From Basidiobolus meristosporus CBS 931.73 (taxonomy: Eukaryota; Basidiobolomycota; Basidiobolomycetes; Basidiobolales; Basidiobolaceae): a DNA stretch of 64,000 nucleotides. Below the pieces are notes generated by a model. The model worked only from the letters and a program-made list of their open reading frames with translations. It searched no databases and was not told the origin of the DNA. Shown here one piece after another: positions 1 to 9,485 of this stretch. Location: the NCBI GenBank assembly GCA_002104905.1, contig MCFE01000375.1, positions 1-64,000 of the forward strand, given 5' to 3'. Every line of letters starts with the position of its first letter. The stretch's first letter is position 1. The position numbers were made by a program, and so were the translations under genes.

Positions 1-1035
1 AAGCTTCACATTTTAGGTAGGTGCACGACGCTGGGGAGTATTTGAAGTGACTTGAAGTACTGAGGGCTCTTGAGATATTCGCTGACTTGGTATTTGAGCT
101 CATGGAGTATTGAGATATCTGGTATTTTAAAGGGACTCCAAAAGAAAAAACCTTTGCAGCAGAGTATTTATATATCTGGACGGCCTTAGAGGACAGTTGA
201 TAATATTGCTGTGAGAAACGCCTCAAAAAACCATGCGCAAAATTTGAAGTCCTTTAAATGAGTTTGAAAACTTCGATTACCCAAGACTTCTTTAGTTTCT
301 TAGCCAATACCCTACGGCTAAAATTTTGGTCAATGATGCATGATCTAGCAATTAGCCTAGTAAAAGCCAAAGATAAATGAATAGTTTCGATGGCAAATCG
401 GAGAATTTCAACTCAGACAGGCTTGTGATCTTTGGTAATCGCATAGATGTTCTAACGACCCTTAACAACTCATAAGCCTTGTGCATATCTACGATCATGC
501 AAATACTGGTTTTTAAAAAGCTCTGACTTCTTCCAGTAGCCAGCATAAAACTGGTACACATTCTCCAAGCATTCCCCGTAGTATTGCTCGGTTCTCCTTT
601 CTGCCTATCCCAGATTGGTCACGCATCTATTTAGCAAGAAAACCCATATGCTTCTAGCTAACAACTAACCCACCATGAATTCTAGGCTATATGAGATTCA
701 CGAACAATCAACCTGCAGTGCTGAAATTCAATGGTGGGTGGTATGGACTGTAAGGTTGTACTTTGTAAAAACAAATTGGTTTTGCGGTGAATAAAGCCCA
801 GAATTCTGGCAGATGTTGTTAGCCACCAATCCTTGATTATTATGCTACTGATCTGGATTTACTTCGCCTATGAAATAATGCTAGGGAATCCACTAAATGC
901 TTAGCCATAGGGAGCCATGCAATAGATTTCGCCCAGCCATTGTTGGTGGCCTCGCCTGGGCTGATCAAGTGAACAACTAATCCACGGTTAAGCAAGTTGG
1001 AAATATGGGGACCTCCGTTCCTTGTGGGCTGCAAT
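1..1035. other. no gene recognised
   Basis: About 1 kb at the left edge. I see only short scattered open frames on both strands, no domain I recognise and no consistent exon chain. It is moderately AT-rich with ordinary CG content. The HindIII-like first bases are simply the window edge. Confidence 0.4.
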
Positions 1036-1042
1036 CATTTAT

Positions 1043-1735
1043 ACTGCATTTGGCGCTCTGTAGGTATATCACTAATCTCATCATCACGTATGCGGGATCT
1101 CATCCGTCTCCCAGGAGAGAAGTCTTTGCCACTGTTTTCAGCAGCGTTGGCTGATTCTTCAGCAGTCGACTCGGAAATCCGCAACCCCAGCGGTAATCAC
1201 ATATGCATGCAAGTAAATTTGGAGTGGTCGGTTGAATGCCCAAGGGCCGTTGTTGAGGTAAACTCGAACTTGTTAATAAACTCTGTTCCACAACCTTCTC
1301 AGTGTCTGTTACACTTCCCCAATCTTTGACATTCGATGGTATATGTATCACTCCGACATGTATCTAGCTAATCTTGAAGTGCTACTTGCCGCGATGCTGT
1401 TACATAAAATCCCGGTCATCATCTGCTATCCTCGTACATGCCATGGCCTCTATATCACATGCAATGTAGGTCAAGCAAACCCAACAGAAAAGGAGCAGGC
1501 TCGAAATAGCCCTCACATCTACTGCAAATTGGAGGTACAAACAAGTATTTGTGAGGTAAGAACATAGACGATTGCATTCTGGATTCCCTCGAAATAAAGC
1601 CTCCCCTATATCGATAGGCCCGCCCCTCTTGAGCTCGAGCACAATGTGTGCGGGGACTTTCTAGGATCGGATCGTGTGGAAACTGAGGCCTGGACGGCGT
1701 TCATCTGAAAGTACCTGGTGAATTTATTTTATTGG
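1043..1735 (-). other. possible multi-exon gene, unresolved
   Basis: Reading the minus strand there are coding-like pieces. One begins with an ATG near 1709 followed by a Ser/Arg-rich stretch (MNAVQASVSTRSDPRKSP). Another near 1240-1350 contains the run DWGSVTDTEK, and a charged C-terminal stretch containing GRRMRSRIRDDEISDIPTER runs to a TGA near 1043. I could not join these in phase with convincing splice sites, and I recognise no domain. It could be a small nuclear or basic protein, a decayed gene or chance. Low confidence. Confidence 0.2.
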
Positions 1736-1846
1736 TAAGCTACTCCCGATTGACAAATGAGGTTTGGATGCGTCAACAATAAACAGCATCCCGCAATGCC
1801 CCCCCCCCCCGAGTTCTCTTGAGCTGGCCAGACACTCTTTTCACGG

Positions 1847-2326
1847 TCATGAGGATGTGATGGTGAATGGCCCAGCGATTCCAAAGAGAGATGGCTGTTG
1901 AAGGTTGGACATGGAGGAGGTTGTGACCCGGATGTAATATAGGTTGGGGTTGACCCCTTTCTTTTTTATGCTCGGGACTTTCCACGCATAGGTGAAGGTC
2001 TGATTACTGAGGTTGTCCACGATCTTCGAATCCAAAGTGTTCTTGATCAAGGGAAGACCATTAGCGAAAGAGTATTGCAGGCTGTTGTAGAGCTGGAGGC
2101 CGTAGGTGGTAACCGAGTCTCCGCTGAACCCACAGTCGTTTCCTAGTTTCCACCGGAGGGTAACAGTCTTGCCTGGCTTCAGGCGAGTCCCTTCAGCAGG
2201 AGTGTCAAAAATCACACAGGAATAGTCACGCTTGCCCCAGGGCAAATGCTTATCGAACTTGGGCAGCGCCTCGGCTGTCCACTGGAAGCAGGCGAGAAGT
2301 GCCACGGTAAGAAGAAGGCTTTTCAT
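1847..2326 (-). CDS. secreted Kre9/Knh1-like cell-wall protein
   Basis: Single-exon protein of 159 residues. It starts with a clear signal peptide (MKSLLLTVALLACFQWTAEA, hydrophobic core, Ala-x-Ala-like cleavage end), so the mature protein should be exported. The rest matches the Kre9/Knh1 N-terminal family: an early P-x-x-G-x-x-L-K-P-G-K-T-V-T-L-R-W motif (residues about 44-60) and a C-terminal YYIRVTTSS...GIAGPFTITSS strand. Family members act in assembly of beta-1,6-glucan or as wall proteins. There is no Ser/Thr-rich tail and no GPI signal, so it is probably soluble or wall-bound rather than anchored. Two Cys (near residues 36 and 66) could pair. A TATA-like TATATAAAACGG lies about 50 bp upstream of the ATG. 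An apoplastic effector-like role is possible but is not shown. Confidence 0.75.
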   Translation of the reverse strand: MKSLLLTVALLACFQWTAEALPKFDKHLPWGKRDYSCVIFDTPAEGTRLKPGKTVTLRWKLGNDCGFSGDSVTTYGLQLYNSLQYSFANGLPLIKNTLDSKIVDNLSNQTFTYAWKVPSIKKKGVNPNLYYIRVTTSSMSNLQQPSLFGIAGPFTITSS

Positions 2327-2369
2327 GCTGAGTCGACGTAAGGGGAATGGGTAACTCTGGCTCCGCTCG

Positions 2370-2383
2370 AGCCGTTTTATATA
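2370..2383 (-). promoter_or_regulatory. TATA-like box of the Kre9-like gene
   Basis: Minus-strand TATATAAAACGG, about 50 bp upstream of the start codon at 2326, in the usual position for a short fungal leader. Inferred from sequence and spacing only. Confidence 0.4.
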
Positions 2384-2399
2384 GCGACGGTGAACATGC

Positions 2400-3567
2400 T
2401 AGGCCACCATCACTGCTCTAATTCTGTTGGTTGTTGGTTGAGTGGTTGGGCGGTCTACGATTACCCCAAGCCAGAACACCAACCTATTCAAACGCAGCGA
2501 TCATGAAATAAACTTTGAGTAATCAAGTCAATAATCTGGTGGCAAGGTGATTTGGTTAACAAATAATCCGTCATCCTTCGCCAATGTGTCCTCCCATTCG
2601 TTCCACTATAAATATCTGAAACGATTCCGGAGTATTGGCCGACCTTGCACCAAGCAAACAAGGTTACCTCTGATTTTGGCCGACTGGAATTCAACCACTT
2701 CGCTGGCCCTGAGCTGCACCCGGATCGTCCACAATGCACCTCACGCCGAGAATTTCAGGGGCATGGATCACCGTACGTGACATATGCCTCCCAACCTCCA
2801 CGCCCAAACTGCCCGAGCATCCTTCTACCCGGTCGAGCGAGCCATTGATATTCTAGACCCCTCAGGGATGCCCGACTGAACTCGTCCTCCTGCTTTCCCT
2901 ATGGTATAGTGAGCCATTCCCCGGAGACTCGAATGTTCACATTGTCGCCAAGGCAGGCCATTCCCGCTGACATTATGCCCCACACTGATTTGGCAATGGT
3001 TGCCGAATGCTGCATAGAACGAATCCATATTAATGGCGGTTGGATCATCCTTCGGTCTCCCGGGCCCTGTTGGAATACAAACCAGGGTAAACCCTGTCAC
3101 GAAGGCACGAGGGATCAGATGTAACGTCCCATACTGCTGGGACATACCCATGCCACCGAGATGACGGGTCCGGTCGCCTTTGTACCCCCACCGACGGGAT
3201 CTTCGAACTCCCAGGAATCCCCGCCAAGAGAATGGATTCCGCGCTGGACTGGGACCCTCCGTGGTCGGTGAATGAGGCGACCAGCAACTACTGGGTTGGT
3301 CAATTTCCGAACACTTTCTGGGGGCTCAACACCCGAGGACATTGCTGGTCCGCATCTCCGCTTCAACACACACCATCCCAACCAGCGGGGGTCCAACCAA
3401 AACCATGCCAACTCTATCCTTGGTGATATCGGGGTGAAAAGGTTGGTTGCGGTTTATTATGTCTAAGGGAGAGGTGTGAAGGGATTGTGTATAGCTAAAT
3501 GTATCTAGAGATTGAATGTATTTACATATGGTGTTCGACTGCTCGTGGAGCCCTGGTGGACATCTGG
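2400..3567. other. GC-rich intergenic stretch, no gene assigned
   Basis: Between the Kre9-like gene and the end of the OXR1 gene. The part from about 2,700 to 3,420 is GC-rich and open in several frames at once, the longest being 98-108 codons on the minus strand. None shows a recognisable domain, and overlap in all frames is what low stop density gives by chance. A short multi-exon gene cannot be excluded. Confidence 0.3.
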
Positions 3568-4970
3568 TCAATTAGAGATCCCCCAGACTTCCAGCTCTAC
3601 GCAGGAAAACTTTGGGGTGGTTAGCGGCTCGTTGTCAAAAGTGGAGCACCTGCTGGTTACCCCCTCTTCGAACTGGCTATCCAGCCAGAGACCGAATTTC
3701 CCGTTGCTACGAAATGACGGGGTAAGCTACCTGGGTTGACAGTTGTGTGGTGGGGGAGCGACGGAATCTCTCTTACCTGGATCCCACGGCGATGAAGCTT
3801 AGGTCGCTAAGCATGTAGTACTCATTTTCGCCGGAGCGCGGGTAGACCTTGATCTCTGGCTCGACGTCATCCGGATTGGCAAGCTTCCACAAGAAACTGG
3901 TTGAACATCGGATCGAGTTAATCAATCTACCGCACTGTCTCGTTTGACCAATAAAGACTCCATTCTAGATGGTTACCTTTCTCCGTTGCCGTAGAATCCG
4001 GGGTGTGGCTGAAATGGCTCGGTAAGGTATGCCCCGAAAATCACGCTGCCACTGTCCTTGATGGCCAACACGACGGGCCCCTGATGGTCCCTTGAATTCT
4101 CGTACATCGTGTGGATGCTAGCCCCGTGTTGATCCAGGCTGTAGAGCAGCTTCCAGGATGGCTCCAACCGTCTAGCACGAGGGATACGCGTTCGGAGCTT
4201 CATGATCGTATTGATTTAGTAGGTAGCCGAGGGCCAGTCAATTGGATGAAACCTACCTCTGTGCCCAGCTCTACCGATAGAACGGGAGTGGTTTCCTGGT
4301 CTCTTCCGGTAAGCTTAATGGGTGACAGCTCCAGGGCCTTTGATAATGCCACGACGTTTTCCGGCGCTGAATGTTCAATGGGGAACGTGACAGACTTGCA
4401 CTTCGACAGTCCGCCGTGACTACGCGAAATGTATCGATAGGAATGGAGCTTGGGTCTCCTTGGGACCTCACTTCTTACGGTATATCTTGTGTGCAGGAAT
4501 ATCTCTGTGTTGCTTAGCGACATACCTCCAGCGTCAGTGAAGTGATGGCCTAGTCGGTGCTCGGTTTTAGCCATCATGATTGGGCTAGCTGACGATTCCA
4601 AGCGGCGAAAGGTCGGTCGCTGCGCGTCCCAGTCCGAAGGAGTTGCTGGAGGCGAGTAGGCGTTACACTAGAAATACACGAGTTTAGTCGGGGGAGATGC
4701 GCGGGTAAACCTCTGGCAACCAACCTCTATGGAAGTTAGGTCTAGCGCAGTTGTGGCCACATCTGAACCGGGGGGAAATTCCCATTGCAGCTTCCCATCC
4801 TCTTTGGGAGTAAGAACCAGGCTTGAGGGTTTCCGGTGTGGAGTGGGAAGTGTGAAATCATGGATTTGATGGAAACCACCAGTCACTGAGGAAGAATAGG
4901 CGAGCGTGTCTGCGGGAGAATGTAGAGGCAGATCGAACGAGATAGAGTGCGGCTTCTTTATCGCTGTCAT
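3568..4970 (-). CDS. OXR1: OXR1-like TLDc domain protein
   Basis: Spliced minus-strand gene. Exons read as 4970-4725, 4667-4257, 4197-3977, 3896-3777 and 3706-3568, all junctions GT..AG and in phase, giving about 378 residues. The C-terminal 150 residues are a TLDc domain. Visible are WKLLYSLDQHG, then VVLAIKDSGSVIFGAYLTEP, GFYGNGESFLW, NGKFGLWLDSQFEEG, SRCSTFDNEPL and the terminal ELEVWGISN. The NGKFGLWLD and CSTF-(N)-E/N motifs are family hallmarks. OXR1-family proteins protect against oxidative damage and regulate the V-ATPase, often at mitochondria or vacuole. The N-terminal 220 residues are unrecognised. Exon 2 may hide a further intron (GTAAGAAG at about 4478 to a 3' site near 4401, in phase). 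The first donor is GTTGGT, which is weak, so the N-terminal half is less certain than the TLDc part. Confidence 0.85.
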
Positions 4971-6131
4971 GTTGTCAGCTACGTGTGGGAGCTGTGTACC
5001 TTAAGTAGAGTATGGTGAAAGTATCGTCACGTTTGAGGCTTTTGTTGTCGTGGTCTGGAGTTGAGAGAGTATGTAAATAGTTTGGTGGCAATCATGGCGG
5101 CCCCTTTTAAGGTCTCCACATTTCCATTAGAAATTCACGATCACAGACTACGGAGTGATCCTGACATAGGATCAAGTAATGAAACATCAAACCAATCGAA
5201 ACCATTCTGTCAATTGTTTCATCTGATCCTTCAGCAAGTGTTCCATCATGAATAGAGCTAGATGGTAGCGGAGGACGACTACTAGGCTGATCCTTAAGCT
5301 GTCACCAAGCTTGAATTGCATATGCGGAATTCCATGGAACCAAAAATGGCCGCGGCTCCACGATGATCCTGACAGCTCCACTATATCCCAAAATACCATT
5401 GAAACGGTCAAAACGAAGTCCAGAGGCTAGTTGAATCAGATGATCTCGCAAGCGACCAACTAGAAATTGAACACTCTATTTTTGGGCCATTCCTCTATGG
5501 GTCTCAATCCCAGCCGCGAGCAATTTCCTTTATATGCGTGTATATGTATATATGGTGATTCCCATTTTTGATTGCCAACTCGGCTCTATTATTTAGTCCG
5601 TCCTCACCGAACCAGAATATTCCATTCGACCCAACGAATCGAAGTGTGCATGAAGAACCATGGCACATTCCCAATCTCGTAGCGGCAGCTATGCTCGGCG
5701 GTGATGGCCTTGGTAGCAAGCCCACTTTAGCAAGTGGTTGACATCACTTGGCTATACTTTTTCGGCACAAGTAATCATCCCGAGCAAGAACGCTTGAAGG
5801 CTTGCTGCCACAGATGCTGGAGTTTAGCAATTGCACTGGTCAATGATCTTCCCGTGATAGTCCAGTCAGAATAAATGATTGCTCGTCAGATGCTTCTGAC
5901 TGGAGCTTGGCAGTAGGTGATGGTGCTCTTTATTGCCAGGCTGTACAATTTCTGAGTGGCATTCAATCTGAGCTGCAGCAAGCCTAGTCAACAAACACTG
6001 CAAACTGAGTGTAATGAATAGCATTACTGTGGAATGATAATTTTAAGAAATATCCGCTGACGATCCAGGCTTACAAACGTCGATTTTTAGTGATTGCTCA
6101 GCATCGTTTGTACTACCTGGAATATCGGATT
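4971..6131. other. intergenic, nothing recognised
   Basis: Spans the upstream side of the OXR1-like gene and the downstream side of the HROB-like gene. I see no open frame above about 75 codons and no coding-like exon chain. One short AT repeat (TATATGTATATATGG) lies near 5,540. Confidence 0.4.
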
Positions 6132-8001
6132 TCATTTCCGCCTCTGCTGAGCCTTATTATTATCATCCATTCGGTAAACCAATGCAGAGCACCTACCATA
6201 GATTGCTTCTGAAGAAACCCCAGTTGTGGAGAAACAATTTTCTCCACCCTTGCAGCTCTGTGCAGGATTGGCTCTGCCACTCTCTGATAAATGAATGACA
6301 TTTTCGAGTAATATAATCAAATACAAGGAACTTGGGTGAACGGAATATCTGGCAACCTAGAAAGAGAGGATCAGCCGAGGCCATAAAATTTCGAGACCAA
6401 TTGGGCAATGACATTTTTCACCGCTAGAATTGACCCTAGCTTGAAGGCTTTCTGGTAATTATTATAGACTTCTCTGTGCACAATTCCACGCATCTCCCCT
6501 GCCACTCGTACAATAAGTGTGCGTTTGGTTTCATGACACGTGAACCAAATTACCAGTAGGATCCTTGAGTACCACTAAAATGTCGAAATGTCGAAATTCT
6601 AGGATGTGTATCTTGGCGACAAGTAATGGGATTCTTTCGGCTTCCACACTTTTTAGGATGACCTCAATGGTCCAGAACTCTATGCTCCCAAATAAAAAAG
6701 TCATAAACGATCAACATGAATTACGCTAAATAATAGATTGCTGACAACCTTCGCCAAGTAACAAATGGTTGCCCAAATCGCTCATTAGTGTCGCCCAGCT
6801 TCCATTGGTGGAATCAACCTTTACAAATTGGCTTGACGATCCTCGAGTATTTAATATTTCTTGGGAACGATTGGACTAGAATGATGGAAGATAAATTAAG
6901 CAACATAAATTCCGGTATTTCACCGTCACTGCTTACATAAAGGCATCCAGCTGGGCCTGGTAAGTGCATTTTACTAGCAGAGTTATGGGATATTTGAGAT
7001 ATATCACTAGATGTAGAAGTCACTTCGATGGGGTGCTTGGTTAGTATGAAGTCTACCCTTTCTCTATTGGTGGGTTGTACCTTTTTCAGGATCCAATATA
7101 CAATCAGGACTCTTATTCTCCGAGAAATACTGGGTCAAAGTGGGGGCGGTGTCTACGTCGAATATGGTGGAACTTCTATCCTTCCATGAATTCCGGTGGA
7201 CATTCTGAAGAAAAGCCTGAAAAAAGTCCGTCTGAGCAATCAGATTATCCACGTCTGGTGATCCCGACAAAATTGGTTGTTCGGCTCTTGGCGACAATGA
7301 ATGATTTTGATATTGATTTAGATTTAGCTTGTATGGGGTCTCAGGGTGTGGTGTGTCTTTGCTCTCTGACATTACCCGACTTCTTTCCATTGGCCGCAAC
7401 GAAGCCTCTATGCTTTGAAGCTTTTCGTCGGACAATGTGCGTGCACTGATATTATTGTAGCTGTTATTGGCAAATGGCTTACGGTGTGAAGTGGATTGTT
7501 TTAATATGCTTAATTCCTGAACTGAAAATATCTTACTGATGTCTACCTTACAACTTTCTACTATTCTGCACTCAATTCGCCTCCTCTTCTTGGGTTTGGG
7601 TGCTTCATAACACTGGATATTGTGAAGGTTTATTCAAAGAAAGAAAAGGAATCGATTAAATACCTCTTCAATAAGTATTGGGTCATCAATAGTATCGCCT
7701 ATCTGACTGAAATCTATATCGTCCTACAAGAGATGAATCTCTCGCCCAAGTATACAACAAGGAAGGTGTACCTCCTCGATCTTGATGAACTCTGGGTCAT
7801 TGCTTCCTATCTAGAATAAAAACCTAGTTGAGAGCCGAGTAGATAAAGTAAGCACCGTTTCGAGATACCACGGTTGAAATGCTTGGGGATGGTTGGTGGT
7901 TTTTCAAATTAGAGAGAAAGTGCTGGAAATCCCACTAGCATTTGGAAATTAGTTACTCCAAAGACTACGAGAGGGCTACTTGCTTGTCTTACCGAAGTCA
8001 T
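6132..8001 (-). CDS. HROB: HROB-like homologous recombination OB-fold protein
   Basis: Ten-exon minus-strand gene, invisible as one ORF. Exons: 8001-7993, 7934-7869, 7810-7772, 7723-7664, 7612-7081, 7022-6937, 6875-6749, 6679-6554, 6498-6413, 6356-6132. All nine junctions are in phase and give 451 residues. In order: an acidic N-terminus (IKIEEDDIDFSQIGD), a basic nuclear signal PKPKKRRR (residues about 63-70), a low-complexity middle, the MHLPGPAG motif (254-261), GSWATLMSDLG, then an OB-fold (about 325-405) with ILVVLKDPTGEMRGIVHREV, LGSILAVKNV and SSLYLIILLENVIHL. Human HROB (C17orf53/MCM8IP) shows the same order: FPGPAG, GPW...LG, VFKDPTGEMQGTVHR, GSVLLLKQ, HYLNVTPNNLVHIY. HROB loads and stimulates the MCM8-MCM9 helicase in homologous recombination and crosslink repair. 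The last intron donor (GTCATT) is weak, so the junction at residue 377 is the least certain. A fungal homologue in this setting is unexpected. Confidence 0.85.
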
Positions 8002-8232
8002 GTTCTCCACAATGTTTTCAAGTCTTCAGATGTATCTCACGTAGTCAAAAAATGTCCTCGTATGCACATTAACCGATTGCGTATTGTGACTACTTTCGCA
8101 AGGAGATTTATCATGAGCACTAACCATCCTAATCACCTCGCATTTAGAGCAGTTTTAGAACGCCCCAATCAAATCATCGCCTGATCATCCTGTATTCTGT
8201 CATATTAATAGATTGATGATCTCCACCGAAAT

Positions 8233-8793
8233 ATGGAAATTGCATTGTTTGGGCATGGTTTAAGCAATAAATTCCCAGTATATTCGTGCGAATTGGGTTT
8301 GCCGGTGTGGTTGCAGCCAGGATTTGGGGTCGTTAGTTATCAACCTAATTTTCTGGCCCAGCCCAACCCTACGTGTTTTGACAAACTAACAAACAGTGCA
8401 CTAGAGTTGCCGGCTTTCACACAACAACTGATCTATGATCGGATTAACGGTAGTGCAGATAAGCAGGTTCATCCGATTCCACCATTCGACCATGTTGAGC
8501 CAGAATACTCATTGGCCCGTTTGTTTATTACACTTACAGGTAGGATTCGGTCATTTCCAAGAATGTTGATGAAAAGTTCTCCATGGATCCACATGTTGGG
8601 CGTGTGCATACGAATGGTCTGCTTCTGGCAGAATCTCGCCGCTACATCTGTGCCAATAGTGAGCCAGGCTTACCAGAAGGCTGATTTTGTTTTGGTAGTA
8701 GAAGACTCAGTGAATTTATTTACAAGGACATCTTTGCTGAATAGAACAAGGGGCATTAGACACTTCCAGGCTATTGAAGTTGGAGAAACATAA
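8233..8793 (+). CDS. hypothetical protein, single long ORF
   Basis: Uninterrupted 186-codon frame starting at an ATG, much longer than chance frames in this region (mostly under 100 codons). The protein is Phe/Leu/Pro-rich with runs such as GFGVVSYQPNFLAQPNP and HPIPPFDHVEPEYSLARL. It has no signal peptide, no clear membrane segment and no domain I know. It lies head-to-head with the HROB-like gene (ATG at 8001) with 231 bp between. The minus strand across it also shows coding-like pieces with a GTAAGTG donor at 8536-8530, so the true gene could be antisense to this frame. Function unknown. Confidence 0.35.
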   Translation: MEIALFGHGLSNKFPVYSCELGLPVWLQPGFGVVSYQPNFLAQPNPTCFDKLTNSALELPAFTQQLIYDRINGSADKQVHPIPPFDHVEPEYSLARLFITLTGRIRSFPRMLMKSSPWIHMLGVCIRMVCFWQNLAATSVPIVSQAYQKADFVLVVEDSVNLFTRTSLLNRTRGIRHFQAIEVGET

Positions 8794-8900
8794 ATCTTGA
8801 AGAAACAATGCGAGTGATTTAGACATTATTATTGTCAGAGCTATCTATTATTACGGTGGCCAGCACATTAGGAGTATTACTGAGAGACCTGTCCAGGCGT

Positions 8901-9485
8901 TCAGACATGAGTCTTGTAGTGTCTTCTCAAATTTGAGAGGACGGAGAACCGACGTTGGCAATTGGCGTACTCACAAACATAGGGCTTCTCCCCGGTATGA
9001 GTATGGAGGTGGACACGTAGGGAGCTGGGACGAGGGAACCGCTTGTGGCACAGGTGGCAGACATGGCGTTTCGCGATGTAATTTGGCTGGTTGCGCTGAA
9101 AATCTTCCATATTATTGGAGAGAGACCTTTTCTGCGAGTACATGCCAATCTCCTCGTCAGTATCGGGGGTAGTGGGAGCGGTCCCGTTGGTTTGCTCGTC
9201 CGAGTAGGGACTGGGGCTAGACTCTAGAAGGGAAGGAAGCAGTGTTTGGAACGCGGAGCTGGCACGGAGTTGATCGTGGGATGGCTTGTGTGCAGTTTTT
9301 TTGTACGAGAAGTAGTCTTGATCGTTGTCCTCGACACAACGCTTAAACCAGGTTTCTTGGGAGAACAGGTCTTTGATGCTTGGAAGTTGACTGGCAGGTG
9401 GAGTCCAGAGACCGTGAGATTTACTTGCGGCCGTGTCGGGGTATTGAGGCTGATACATTGTATGGGTGAGGCTAACTTGAGACAT
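8901..9485 (-). CDS. C2H2 zinc-finger transcription factor, paralogue 1
   Basis: Single-exon protein of 194 residues; the first ATG in frame is at 9485. Two C2H2 fingers end the protein: the first is CHLC-x12-H-x3-H with the fingertip KRFPRPSSLRVH, joined by the linker HTGEKPY to the second, C-x4-C-x12-H-x3-H, with RRFSVLSNLRRH. The pair of RPSSL and SVLSNLRRH fingertips marks a large fungal family of sequence-specific nuclear regulators. Residues 34-47 hold LPSIKDLFSQETWF, a motif also present in the other two zinc-finger genes here. The middle is Ser/Pro/Thr-rich and acidic (SPYSDEQ, DTDEEIG), as in an activation region. A TATA-like GCTATATAAA lies on the minus strand near 9,600. Target genes are unknown. 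Confidence 0.85.
   Translation of the reverse strand: MSQVSLTHTMYQPQYPDTAASKSHGLWTPPASQLPSIKDLFSQETWFKRCVEDNDQDYFSYKKTAHKPSHDQLRASSAFQTLLPSLLESSPSPYSDEQTNGTAPTTPDTDEEIGMYSQKRSLSNNMEDFQRNQPNYIAKRHVCHLCHKRFPRPSSLRVHLHTHTGEKPYVCEYANCQRRFSVLSNLRRHYKTHV

Noticed and set aside
997-1329. 110-codon plus-strand frame
   Set aside because: Opposite-strand reading is more protein-like and there is no domain; treated as a shadow.
1799-1811. Homopolymer C/G runs (also 16,290-16,301 and 23,444-23,452)
   Set aside because: Simple slippage tracts; no function can be supported from sequence.
2825-3411. Overlapping minus-strand frames of 98-108 codons in GC-rich sequence
   Set aside because: All frames are open at once, no domain, no in-phase splice chain; left as unassigned.
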